Shown here piece by piece: positions 34,593 to 42,500 of a stretch of DNA of 63,882 bases. Source of the DNA: JAMOBE01 sp039908285 (GTDB lineage: Bacteria; Pseudomonadota; Alphaproteobacteria; Rhodospirillales; Rhodospirillaceae); the NCBI GenBank assembly GCA_039908285.1, contig JAMOBE010000010.1, forward strand, positions 1 to 63,882, in the 5' to 3' direction. A program made the translations under genes and the position numbers. Within the stretch, counting starts at the first letter, position 1. Each line of letters begins with the position of its first letter. Under the pieces are notes generated by a model that saw nothing but the letters and a program-made list of their open reading frames with translations, was not told the origin of the DNA and did no database searches.

Positions 34593-35020
34593 CGGCGGCG
34601 ATGGCGGGCATTGAGTTCAGTTATCCCCACCTGTTGCAGCGGTGGCTGATGGCGATGCTGATCGTGTTCGCCACCTACAACCCCAGTGGCTATTCCTATG
34701 CCCACTGGCTGATCGACCTCGATGACCAGCGGTGGTCGCTCAAGGTTCTGGTGGGGACGGGGCTGCTGATCCTGCACCTGACGTTCGTGTTCGCGACATT
34801 CAGGGCCCTGCGGTCCACGGGATTGCTGGTTGCCGTCGCGTTTTTCGTCGCCTTGATCTGGACCATCATCGACAATGGCTATCTGACGTCGCTCGGGGTA
34901 CGGAGCTGGATCAGCATCATCCTCGGCATCTTCGCGACCATCCTCGCCATCGGCGTGTCGTGGTCGTATATCCGGGGGCGGCTGTCCGGTCAGGCGGACT
35001 CCAACGATATCACGCTCTGA
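34589..35020 (+). CDS. Small four-helix membrane protein (DUF6524-like)
   Basis: The 143-residue protein has about four transmembrane helices and the motif VFATYNPSGYSYAHWL near residue 25, which I recall from DUF6524 proteins of unknown function. A basic loop and C-terminal WSYIRGRLSGQ follow. GTG 34589 overlaps the mlaA stop (GTGA); ATG 34601 is an alternative. Overlap with mlaA suggests an envelope-lipid-related role; that is inference. Confidence 0.75.
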   Translation: MTAAMAGIEFSYPHLLQRWLMAMLIVFATYNPSGYSYAHWLIDLDDQRWSLKVLVGTGLLILHLTFVFATFRALRSTGLLVAVAFFVALIWTIIDNGYLTSLGVRSWISIILGIFATILAIGVSWSYIRGRLSGQADSNDITL

Positions 35021-35043
35021 AAATCGGGGAGGGGGGCAGGCGG

Positions 35044-35295
35044 ATGACGGACGTCGGACGGATCGAGGCGGACCTGCGGCGCACCGTCGCCGAAATCCTG
35101 GAGATGGAGCCCGAGGCGGTGACCGACGAGACCGGCGCCGCCACGGTGGAGGCCTGGGACTCCCTCAACCATATCCGCATCGTGCTGGCGATCGAGGATG
35201 CCCATGGGATCCGCTTCCCGGTGGCGCGGATCGAGCGGATGACCAGTTTCCGCAGCCTCGTCGATGCGACTCTCGAGGCCCTGGCCGGGCGCTGA
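35044..35295 (+). CDS. Free-standing acyl carrier protein
   Basis: The 83-residue protein is an ACP: helix I (IEADLRRTVAEILEMEPEAV) and the phosphopantetheine site EAWDSLNHIRIVLAIED, in which Ser of DSL is modified. A strong ribosome site (GGGAGGGGGG) precedes ATG 35044. It is more divergent than the fatty-acid AcpP and probably serves a special lipid or metabolite pathway. It sits between the DUF6524-like gene and the cobyrinate synthase gene, all on one strand with short gaps. AcpS at 32.2-32.6 kb could load it. Confidence 0.9.
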   Translation: MTDVGRIEADLRRTVAEILEMEPEAVTDETGAATVEAWDSLNHIRIVLAIEDAHGIRFPVARIERMTSFRSLVDATLEALAGR

Positions 35296-35323
35296 GAGCC
35301 AGACTGCAAAGGACGGGACCCGG

Positions 35324-36703
35324 ATGCCGCGACTCTTCGTTTCCGCCGCCCACAAGTCGTCGGGCAAGACCACCATCAGCATCGGCCTGTGCGCCGCGCT
35401 GGCGGCCCGCGGGCTCGCCGTGCAGCCGTTCAAGAAGGGGCCGGACTACATCGACCCCATGTGGCTCGGGGCCGCCGCCGGGCGCCCCTGCTTCAACCTG
35501 GACTTCAACACCCAGGGGCGCGGCGAGATCTCGGCGCTGTTCGGTCGCCATGCGTCCACCGCCGACCTGTCGCTGGTGGAGGGCAACAAGGGCCTGCACG
35601 ACGGCATGGATATCGAGGGCTCGGACTCCTCGGCCGGTCTGGCCGGACTCCTCGGGACCCCGGTGGCCCTGGTGGTGGATACGGGCGGCATCACGCGGGG
35701 AATAGCCCCGCTGCTGCTCGGGTACCAGGCGTTCGATCCCGGCGTGCGCATCGGTGGCGTCATCCTCAACAAGGTGGCGGGGGCGCGCCACGAGGGCAAG
35801 CTGCGCGCCGCCATCGCCCGCTACACCGATCTGCCGGTGCTGGGGGCGGTGCGGCGTTGTCGTGACCTGGAAATCGTCGAGCGTCACCTCGGGCTCGTTC
35901 CCTCCAACGAGGCGGCCGAGGCGCGATCGGTGATCGCCCGCATCCGCGACATCGTCGCCGAGCAGGTGGACCTGGAGGCCGTGCTGGCCATGGCCAGAAC
36001 GGCGCCTACCCTGCCGCCCGTCACTGCACCGGTGCGGGAGGTCGATCCGGGGAGTCGGGTGCGTATCGGCATCGCCCGTGACGCCGCGTTCGGCTTCTAC
36101 TACCCCGATGACCTCGAGGCGCTGGCGGCGGCCGGGGCGGACCTGGTGCCGGTGGACACCCTCCGTGATCCCGACCTGCCCCGCGACCTGGACGGCCTGT
36201 TCATCGGTGGCGGCTTTCCCGAGACCCACATGGACGCCCTGGAGGCCAACGGCGCGCTGCGGGCCGCTATCCGCTCGGCCATCGACGGCGGCCTGCCGGT
36301 CTATGCCGAGTGCGGCGGCCTGATGTACCTGTCGCGCGGCATCACCTGGCAGGGACGGACCTGCCGGATGGTGGGAGCGATCCCGGGTGATACGGTGATG
36401 CACGCCAAGCCACGCGGCAAGGGCTTCGTGCGTCTGCGCGAGACGGGACGCTCGCCCTGGCCGGCCTCAGGACCGGACGGCGAAATCCCGGCCCACGAAT
36501 TCCACTACTCCAGTCTCGAGAACCTGGGCGAGGACGCGGTATTCGCCTACCAGGTCATCCGGGGAGACGGCATCACCGGACGCCACGACGGACTGGTCAT
36601 CCGCAACACCCTGGCCACCTACACCCACATGCGCTCGGTGGCATCGTTTCCGTGGGCGGCACGGTTCGTCGCCTTCGTGCGATCAGGACAGGGACGGCGC
36701 TGA
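35324..36703 (+). CDS. Cobyrinate a,c-diamide synthase family protein (CobB/CbiA)
   Basis: CobB/CbiA amidates carboxyl groups of cobyrinate in B12 synthesis, using glutamine and ATP. The 459-residue protein has the N-terminal P-loop FVSAAHKSSGKTTISIG, the dethiobiotin-synthetase-like core (GPDYIDPMWLGAAAGR), and a C-terminal glutaminase with the catalytic Cys in PVYAECGGLMYLS and LFIGGGFPETHMDAL. ATG 35324 is used; the earlier frame lies inside the ACP gene. Paralogues such as DsrN amidate siroheme instead. With no other cobalamin gene nearby, the substrate is not certain. It converges on the response regulator, 4 bp apart. Confidence 0.88.
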   Translation: MPRLFVSAAHKSSGKTTISIGLCAALAARGLAVQPFKKGPDYIDPMWLGAAAGRPCFNLDFNTQGRGEISALFGRHASTADLSLVEGNKGLHDGMDIEGSDSSAGLAGLLGTPVALVVDTGGITRGIAPLLLGYQAFDPGVRIGGVILNKVAGARHEGKLRAAIARYTDLPVLGAVRRCRDLEIVERHLGLVPSNEAAEARSVIARIRDIVAEQVDLEAVLAMARTAPTLPPVTAPVREVDPGSRVRIGIARDAAFGFYYPDDLEALAAAGADLVPVDTLRDPDLPRDLDGLFIGGGFPETHMDALEANGALRAAIRSAIDGGLPVYAECGGLMYLSRGITWQGRTCRMVGAIPGDTVMHAKPRGKGFVRLRETGRSPWPASGPDGEIPAHEFHYSSLENLGEDAVFAYQVIRGDGITGRHDGLVIRNTLATYTHMRSVASFPWAARFVAFVRSGQGRR

Positions 36704-36707
36704 CCAA

Positions 36708-37196
36708 TCAATCATTTCGCCGGTTGGAGCCATTGTACGGCGTGGCGGCGGGCCGGCGGCGGTTCGGGCCGAAGAAGGACGTGGTCTTCACGTATGGTCG
36801 CGGCACCAGGAGCGTGCGGGCGATGTGGGTCAGCAGTGTTTTCGGCGCCACCGGCTTGATGACGACGTCGTTGATCCCGGCATCGATCGCCCGGCGAACC
36901 ATTCCGCTTTCGCAGCACCCCGACACCAGCACGATGGGCAGGAAAGCATCGGGGCTCTCGGGATCCGTGCGCACGGTACGGGTGAACGTGACGCCATCCA
37001 TGACGTCCATCAATTGGTCCACCAGGGCGACATCAACGGGTCGATCCTTGAGCAGAGAAAAAGCGAGCGCACCATTGACGGCGGTACGAATATCGCGGAC
37101 GCCGGCACTGCGCATAATCGTCGAGACCAGCGCCGTCATGTAGCGGTTGTCTTCAACCACCAGAACGGAGAGTCTCCGCCAATCTATATTGGCCAT
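36708..37196 (-). CDS. Single-domain response regulator
   Basis: The 162-residue protein is a receiver domain with acidic pocket (VLVVEDNRYM, Glu15-Asp16), phospho-acceptor Asp60 in VALVDQLMDVMDG, and conserved Lys in NDVVIKPVAPKTLL. A short basic tail ends in NRRRPAATPYNGSNRRND and has no DNA-binding domain. Its ATG overlaps the 3' end of the hemerythrin gene by 13 bp, which implies joint expression and perhaps a redox or oxygen response. The partner kinase is not encoded here. Confidence 0.9.
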   Translation of the reverse strand: MANIDWRRLSVLVVEDNRYMTALVSTIMRSAGVRDIRTAVNGALAFSLLKDRPVDVALVDQLMDVMDGVTFTRTVRTDPESPDAFLPIVLVSGCCESGMVRRAIDAGINDVVIKPVAPKTLLTHIARTLLVPRPYVKTTSFFGPNRRRPAATPYNGSNRRND

Positions 37197-37675
37197 TGCC
37201 AGTCCTCGTTCATCGCATCGTTCTCGATGTCGTCGAGATCGACCAGGGGCATTCCCCCTATGGCCGCCACGGCCTCGAAATTGGCCGTCACATAGGGTTT
37301 GATCTTCGTATCCTGCCCAAGAACATGCCCCACCAGCCAATCACGAATGAAGACCGCCAGGGCATGCGAATCGAACTCGAGCGGATTGGCGTGGTAGGCT
37401 TTGCTCTCGGTGGCGATGCGCGCCCGGATACCCTCATGAAGACCACGGTGCTGGGCAAGCTCCGGGTAGCCGCATACCTCCATGATGCGCTCCTCGCGGG
37501 CGAAGTGATAGCCGGTGTAGGCGACCAGACCATTCAGAACGCTGCCGACGACCGAACTATCCTCGTTGTCGCGCAGGGCTCCCTGAAGGTCGTCCAGCAG
37601 ATGAAACAGAAGCTTGTGGTCGGCATCTATTGAGGTGACGCCGACACTCAGGCTTTCATCCCAACTCGACAACAT
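37184..37675 (-). CDS. Bacteriohemerythrin
   Basis: The 163-residue protein is a four-helix O2- or NO-binding di-iron protein. The ligands are visible: His in IDADHKLLFHLLDDL, His and Glu in YHFAREERIM, two His in HRGLHEGI, and His...Asp in VGHVLGQD. Start at ATG 37675 gives the family's MLSSWDESLSVGVTSIDADH; the longer frame is unlike the family. The tail after the fourth helix (~45 residues) is acidic and extra. It overlaps the response regulator gene, so oxygen sensing or delivery may be linked to signalling, fitting a microaerophile. Confidence 0.93.
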   Translation of the reverse strand: MLSSWDESLSVGVTSIDADHKLLFHLLDDLQGALRDNEDSSVVGSVLNGLVAYTGYHFAREERIMEVCGYPELAQHRGLHEGIRARIATESKAYHANPLEFDSHALAVFIRDWLVGHVLGQDTKIKPYVTANFEAVAAIGGMPLVDLDDIENDAMNEDWQWPI

Positions 37676-37862
37676 GAGCGTCACTCCAGCACGCCATCGC
37701 GTGACACGCGGCAGCCCACCGGCCCACCACGGATCCAATGCGTAACAGGCACGTTATGGGGCGTTTGTCAATAGAATAATTCAATATGGCGTAAGAGATG
37801 CCGGCGTCGGCTCGTCGCCGCTTTGCGCGGACTCCGCGGCTGGGAACGGGCCAGAGACACCC

Positions 37863-38000
37863 TTACAGCGGCAGACTCAGCAGGGAACAGCGTCCGGCGA
37901 GGCTGCCGTTGGTTCCGCCTGCTTCGCAGTTGCCGCACCCGGCCAGTACTCCGGAGAGGGCGACCACCACCACCAGCGCAAAGAAACGCTTCACGCGCAT
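37863..38000 (-). CDS. Small lipoprotein
   Basis: The 45-residue product has a basic start, MRVKRFF, a hydrophobic stretch (ALVVVVALSGVL) and the lipobox LAGC, leaving a mature peptide of about 25 residues (CGNCEAGGTNGSLAGRCSLL) with three Cys. It resembles entericidin-like or other tiny lipoproteins, but I cannot name a family. ATG 38000 is preferred; ATG 38012 is possible. It is isolated between the hemerythrin and sulfur-globule-like genes. Confidence 0.6.
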   Translation of the reverse strand: MRVKRFFALVVVVALSGVLAGCGNCEAGGTNGSLAGRCSLLSLPL

Positions 38001-38198
38001 AGTCACACTCATCGAACGAACCACGGCAGTCAATCCACTCAACAATTCACTGAATTCAAACCACGCACGAACACCTTCCCACGGCGGACGAACCGAAGCC
38101 GGAGTCGGCAGGTGTGAACCCGACGACCCCGGTTTCTTGCGCCGGCCTCATACCCATCCCCTTGCGGAGACGGGCCGCCCGTCCTCCCCGAAGGGAGG

Positions 38199-38615
38199 TT
38201 ACTTCGTGGCGGGAGCCTGCTGCGGGGCCGGACCACGGGGGCCATAGCCCGGAGCGCCGTAGCCATAGCCCGGTGCGCCGTAGCCATAGCCCGGACCGCC
38301 GTAGCCGTAACCCGGACCGCCGTAGCCATAGCCCGGACCGCCGTAGCCGTAACCCGGACCGCCGTAGCCATAACCCGGACCGCCCCACGGGCCGCCGCCA
38401 TAGCCCGGGCCCCAGCCGTCATAGCCGTTGCCGTAGCCGCTGCCGTTGCCACTGCCGCTGCCGCGACCGCTGAAGTTCATGCTGAACCCGCCGTCGCCGC
38501 CGCCGTCACTGTTGAACGGACCCCAGTTGCCGCCGCCCCACGCCTGGGCGGAACCGGGGGCCATCGCGGCGCCCAGGGCCAGGGCGAGCGCCGATGCCAG
38601 AAGGTAACGCTTCAT
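38199..38615 (-). CDS. Sulfur-globule-type Gly/Tyr-rich secreted protein
   Basis: The 138-residue protein has a signal peptide (MKRYLLASALALALGAAMAP, cleavage near AQA-WGGG) and a Gly/Tyr/Pro-rich mature part with about eight tandem GGPGYGY or GAPGYGY units (7 residues, 21 bp). This is the composition of SgpA-like sulfur globule proteins, and also of other structural glycine-rich proteins. Location: periplasm or outside. Start ATG 38615 fits the signal. A second secreted, proline-rich protein gene lies 95 bp upstream on the same strand. Sulfur storage is inference. Confidence 0.78.
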   Translation of the reverse strand: MKRYLLASALALALGAAMAPGSAQAWGGGNWGPFNSDGGGDGGFSMNFSGRGSGSGNGSGYGNGYDGWGPGYGGGPWGGPGYGYGGPGYGYGGPGYGYGGPGYGYGGPGYGYGAPGYGYGAPGYGPRGPAPQQAPATK

Positions 38616-38710
38616 GGTGATCTCCAAACATCCTCCCTCGGGAAACAGGACACCGGGAGGAGGGATTGACCCCTGGCATCCGATCGTCGAACGACCCGCG
38701 GGTCGTTTCC

Positions 38711-39334
38711 TTACCACGACCCCCACGGCGGCATGCCCGGCGGCGGATACGAGTCCGTCGCCCCACCGGGAGCCGGGGGTGGTGGGTAGTAGTAGTAGCC
38801 GGGCGGTGGCGCGCCGTAGGGCGCGGGACCGGGCGGCATCGGAAAGGCAATCTGGTAGAGATCACCGGAGTCCTGCGCCTGAATGGGCTGGGCCTCCGGT
38901 GACGGAGCGGCGGCGGGCGGCGGCGGCGCCGAAGCGGGGGCCGGAGCCCGGACCACACCCTGGGACGGCGACGGCGTCGCGTCCTCAACGGGCGGGAACC
39001 CACCGTCGGCCTGTGGTCTGAATGACGCGGGAGTAGGCGCAGCCGAGTCGCCAGTCTTCGCCGCCAGGGCGGGGGCCGCGGCGGCTGCCGCCTTCACCGA
39101 TCTGACGAGCGGCGGCGGCTCGGTTTCTTCCAGGGGGGGATAGAGATCGCCGTCGGCCGATGACTGATAGACGCCCGACCGGCCGCCCCCCGAGTTCTGC
39201 TCATGCCGCCAGGGATTGTCGCCCGCGGCAACGGCGGTCCCGGGGATCACCCCCGCCAGAACCGCACCGACGATCATCGTCCCCCTCAGCTTCGCCACAC
39301 CCTGCCTCGGCACCCCAAACGTCACACGCTTCAT
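38711..39334 (-). CDS. Proline-rich secreted protein of unknown function
   Basis: The 207-residue protein has a signal-like N-terminus (GTMIVGAVLAGVIPGTAVAA) and a low-complexity body rich in Pro, Ala and Gly, ending in GYYYYPPPPAPGG and PPPGMPPWGSW. No domain is recognised. It is likely a periplasmic or cell-surface structural protein. ATG 39334 is chosen because the frame before it lacks a signal; no strong ribosome site is visible. It precedes the sulfur-globule-type gene on the same strand, and both being Pro/Gly/Tyr-rich suggests related use. Confidence 0.65.
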   Translation of the reverse strand: MKRVTFGVPRQGVAKLRGTMIVGAVLAGVIPGTAVAAGDNPWRHEQNSGGGRSGVYQSSADGDLYPPLEETEPPPLVRSVKAAAAAAPALAAKTGDSAAPTPASFRPQADGGFPPVEDATPSPSQGVVRAPAPASAPPPPAAAPSPEAQPIQAQDSGDLYQIAFPMPPGPAPYGAPPPGYYYYPPPPAPGGATDSYPPPGMPPWGSW

Positions 39335-39628
39335 ACGCCCCACCACAACGGTGCCGACCAGGACCACGCACGACAGACTGCGGAATCGCCCACGCTCCAG
39401 ATGGATGCGGTGGTGCCGTCCGGTGCGCCCTCGTGGGCCTCGTTCCCCCCTTGAAATCCGGTGATATACGCGATTCTTCTAATATAAGGGATTCCTTGTG
39501 GATCGTCCACAAATTTCGTTTCGCGGCGACAGGCTAACACAGCCACGGCATCCTTGTACCGAAATGATTCTGGTGGCAGCATGCGGTTCATCGTTCTTGC
39601 CATGTACCCAGGTGTCGGGGAGGATCTC

Positions 39629-40273
39629 ATGTTCAGTCACGCGCAGCGGTTGCGCACCCTGAAAGGGGCCGTCGTCGGGACGGCTCTCCTGCTGTCGGCC
39701 TGTTACCGGGTGGACAATGCCCCGGGGACGCCCAGCGTCTACGTGGATCCGGGCTCGCCCGGTCCGGCGGCCGGCATCGGCATCGAGTCGCAGGACATCG
39801 TCAGCATGACCGATCAGATGATGCGCGACATGCTGACAGAGCCCCGTCTGGCGGCGCAGCAGCGGCCGCCGAACGTGGTCATCGACTCCCAGTACTTCGA
39901 CAACGAAAGCTCGACCCGCTTCAACAAGAACGCCATCACCGACCGCCTGCGGGTGAGCCTGAACCGGGCGGCCAAGGGGCGCATGGTGTTTCTTGGGCGC
40001 CAGTACTCCCACATGGTGGAGAAGGAGCGCGACATCAAGCGCGACGGCGTCGTGGACAAGGGCACCACCGGCACCACCCAGGGCCAGAAGGGGGCCGACT
40101 ACCGGCTTGGCGGGCGGATCACCTCGGTGGATTCGCGCGATCCCAAGGCCGGCATCATGTCCCGCTACAGCCAGATCGTCTTCGAGATGGTGGACCAGGA
40201 AACCGGCGAGATCGTGTGGAGCGGCATCTACGAGATCACCAAGGCCATGCAGGATGACGTCGTGTATCGCTGA
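39629..40273 (+). CDS. LpoB-like penicillin-binding-protein activator lipoprotein
   Basis: LpoB-type lipoproteins reach from the outer membrane to activate the peptidoglycan synthase PBP1B. This 214-residue protein has a lipobox, LLLSAC, and the family motifs PPNVVIDSQYFDNESSTRFN, DRLRVSLNRAAKGRMVFLG, ADYRLGGRITSVDSRDP and QETGEIVWSGIYEITKA. GGGGAGG before ATG 39629 decides the start. It begins an operon with a COG3014-like lipoprotein, a YcfL-like lipoprotein and a secreted unknown; LpoB, COG3014 and YcfL together are a recurring set in Proteobacteria. Confidence 0.88.
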   Translation: MFSHAQRLRTLKGAVVGTALLLSACYRVDNAPGTPSVYVDPGSPGPAAGIGIESQDIVSMTDQMMRDMLTEPRLAAQQRPPNVVIDSQYFDNESSTRFNKNAITDRLRVSLNRAAKGRMVFLGRQYSHMVEKERDIKRDGVVDKGTTGTTQGQKGADYRLGGRITSVDSRDPKAGIMSRYSQIVFEMVDQETGEIVWSGIYEITKAMQDDVVYR

Positions 40274-40285
40274 CGGAGGCTGGCG

Positions 40286-41863
40286 ATGAAGCGCGGAAAT
40301 TCCGTCATGGGCCGGCTGCGTCGTCTCGCCACCGTGACCCTGGGTGTCGCCGTGGCGGCGGGCTGCGTCAGTGATCGCGAGCGGGAAACCCCGGTCTCCG
40401 CCACCGTGGCGGCGTCCTACCTCGCCGACAAGCCGGTGGCCCTGCGGCCCCACCTGGTGGTGCGTCAGCAGCAGGGCGTGCGCAATCTGGTTCTGAACGA
40501 CATGCGAATCGGCCTGGCGGCTCTGGAACTGGGCGAGACGCGACTGGCCGCCGACCTGTTCGACGAGGCACTGCTCGGCATCGAGGCGGTCTACGCCGAC
40601 ACTCCCTCCGCCGCCGAGGCCCGCAGCCTGTGGGCGAAGGAGGCGGTCAAGGACTTCAAGGGCGAGCCCTATGAGCGGGCGATGGCCTACTACTACCGGG
40701 GACTCCTTTATCTATGGGTCGGCGACTACCAGAACGCCCGGGCCAGCTTCAAGAGCGGCGTTCTCCAGGACGCCTTCGCCGAGGAGGAGCAGCATCGCGC
40801 CGATTTCGCGCTGCTGATCTTCCTCGAGGGTTGGGCCTCCCACTGCGATGGCCGGGAGTCCCTGGCCGAGGAGAGCTACGCCGAGGTAAAGACCCTGCGG
40901 CCCGGATTCGTGCCCCCCGGCCGCGACGACGACACCCTGATCCTGGCCGAGACCGGCTGGGCCCCCGTCAAAAGCCGGGGAGACCAGCGGGCCGGCCTGA
41001 GCCGCCGCCACCTGATGTTCTTTCCCGGCGGCAACCCGGAAAAGGCGCGGGTGCGGATCCCCGCCGAGCCCCTGCCGCCGGTGGCCGCGGCGACAGCGGC
41101 TCCGGCGACCATCGACTACGCCCCGCGCCCGGCCGCCAAGCCCGACGGCTGGTTCAAGCCCCGGACGAAGCCGTCCAGGTCTCCTTCCATCGCCGCCGCC
41201 GAGTCGCTGCCGGCGCCACCGCCTCCCACACCGTCTCCCGCCGAGTCGTCGGCGAAGCCGCGCGAAGAGTCGATCCGGGACACGCTGGCGCTCGAGGACA
41301 TCCAGTTCCAGGCCACCACCCGCGGCGGCCGGCCGGTGGACGCCATCCTGGACGGCAAGGCGCAGTTCAGGGATGTCGCGGGGGTGACCGGAGACATCCT
41401 GCTGAACAGCGGCATGGTGCTTGCCGGCAGCGGCGGTCATGGCGGCGGTCACGGGCGCCGCGAGGGCGACGACGACCGGGCCACCACCTATGCCGCCGTC
41501 GGCATGATGGTGGCCGGCCTGGTCGCCAAGTCCATCGAGGCGGCGGTGGAGGCCGGTGCCGACACCCGCTATTGGGACAATCTGCCGGGCAAGGTCTACG
41601 GCATCACCCTGGCCCTGCCGCCAACGGTGACGACACTGCCGGTCGAGTTCCTGAACGACTCGGGACGGCCCATCGGCACGAAGGGAAAACAGGCCGCCCT
41701 CGGCGGGTCCGGCCGCTGCCGCCTCGGCTGGGTGCGGGCCAACCCGGCCTTTCCGGTGCCGCCACGGGGTCCCAACAGCGCCCCGGCCGAAATCATGGCG
41801 AGCCCGGTGATCGTTCCCCCCGTCCCCGACGCCGCCCCCACCCCCCCCAGACGAACCGAGTGA
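40286..41863 (+). CDS. COG3014-type lipoprotein
   Basis: The 525-residue protein has a lipoprotein signal ending VAVAAGC. The N-terminal ~200 residues are TPR-like (RIGLAALELGETRLAADLFD, YYYRGLLYLWVGDYQNARAS), and the rest is a beta-rich segment with TLPVEFLNDSGRPI; a disordered Pro-rich linker joins them. This matches the COG3014 proteins found beside LpoB and YcfL. It likely sits in the outer membrane facing the periplasm. Function is unknown; the neighbourhood suggests peptidoglycan or envelope work. Start at ATG 40286, 12 bp after the lpoB-like stop. Confidence 0.82.
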   Translation: MKRGNSVMGRLRRLATVTLGVAVAAGCVSDRERETPVSATVAASYLADKPVALRPHLVVRQQQGVRNLVLNDMRIGLAALELGETRLAADLFDEALLGIEAVYADTPSAAEARSLWAKEAVKDFKGEPYERAMAYYYRGLLYLWVGDYQNARASFKSGVLQDAFAEEEQHRADFALLIFLEGWASHCDGRESLAEESYAEVKTLRPGFVPPGRDDDTLILAETGWAPVKSRGDQRAGLSRRHLMFFPGGNPEKARVRIPAEPLPPVAAATAAPATIDYAPRPAAKPDGWFKPRTKPSRSPSIAAAESLPAPPPPTPSPAESSAKPREESIRDTLALEDIQFQATTRGGRPVDAILDGKAQFRDVAGVTGDILLNSGMVLAGSGGHGGGHGRREGDDDRATTYAAVGMMVAGLVAKSIEAAVEAGADTRYWDNLPGKVYGITLALPPTVTTLPVEFLNDSGRPIGTKGKQAALGGSGRCRLGWVRANPAFPVPPRGPNSAPAEIMASPVIVPPVPDAAPTPPRRTE

Positions 41864-41873
41864 GAGGCTGACC

Positions 41874-42500
41874 ATGAACCACCATCAAGACCATCAAAAG
41901 CCCTCTCCCCCCCTCTTCGGGGGGAGAGGGTTGGGTGAGGGGGGAGCGAAGCTCCCCGGATCGTGCCGGCTGCCCCACCCCCTCATCCCGGCCCTCTCCC
42001 CCTCGAGGGGGGGAGGGAGGACCGTCCGCTCCGTCCTGGCCCTGACGCTGGCTATCACAATCGCCGGCGCCGCCATCGGCTGCACCAGCATGGAGCCGGC
42101 TCCCGTCTGCGACATGACCGCCATCGAGCGGCAGCGCCAGCTTGTCGCGGCGCCGTCGGTGATCCCGGGCGAGTCCTCGCCGGTGATCGAGATGCCGCTC
42201 AACTCCGTCAGCATCACCGACTTCACCATCACCAACAAGGTCTACGTCCGCAGCATCAATGCGCGGCGCACCGCGACCGGTACCGTCGAGCTGTGGTCGC
42301 AGATCATCAACTGCACCGATTATCCCCTGCGCGCCGAGCTGCGGACCCAGTTCTATGACAAGTCGCAGGCGCCGGCCGAGCCGGTCAGCGCCTGGAAACG
42401 GATTTTCCTCGACCCCCGCTCCAGCAGCACCTATCGCGAGTCGTCCCTCGGCAGCGACACGGCGCGCTATTACATGGTCGAGATGAGGGAGGGACGCTGA
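41874..42500 (+). CDS. YcfL-like (DUF1425) lipoprotein with repeat-encoded N-terminus
   Basis: The lipoprotein proper starts with RTVRSVLALTLAITIAGAAI and the lipobox Cys, then a YcfL/DUF1425-like domain (VYVRSINARRTATGTVELWS, RAELRTQFYDKS). In front of the signal, the open frame from ATG 41874 runs through the dispersed palindromic element (41891-42018), giving ~48 odd residues (KPSPPLFGGRGLGEGG). No ATG or GTG lies between the element and the signal; a TTG is at 41931. So the true start is unclear: the element may have inserted between start codon and signal. It belongs to the LpoB-like operon and ends overlapping the next gene. Confidence 0.8.
   Translation: MNHHQDHQKPSPPLFGGRGLGEGGAKLPGSCRLPHPLIPALSPSRGGGRTVRSVLALTLAITIAGAAIGCTSMEPAPVCDMTAIERQRQLVAAPSVIPGESSPVIEMPLNSVSITDFTITNKVYVRSINARRTATGTVELWSQIINCTDYPLRAELRTQFYDKSQAPAEPVSAWKRIFLDPRSSSTYRESSLGSDTARYYMVEMREGR
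41891..42018. repeat. Complete dispersed palindromic element with three hairpins
   Basis: The element has hairpin 1 at 41901-41930 (CCCTCTCCCC arm, TCTTCGG loop), hairpin 2 at 41941-41957 (GGGGAGC-GAA-GCTCCCC), and an imperfect hairpin 3 near 41992-42016. Its left part recurs at 63833-63882 and its right part at 1-50; a fragment is at 10189-10212. Here it is inside the YcfL-like reading frame and stays in frame. Confidence 0.9.

Noticed and set aside
38230..38400. Repeat array as a CRISPR candidate
   Set aside because: The 21-bp units are contiguous and encode GGPGYGY in frame; no spacers exist.
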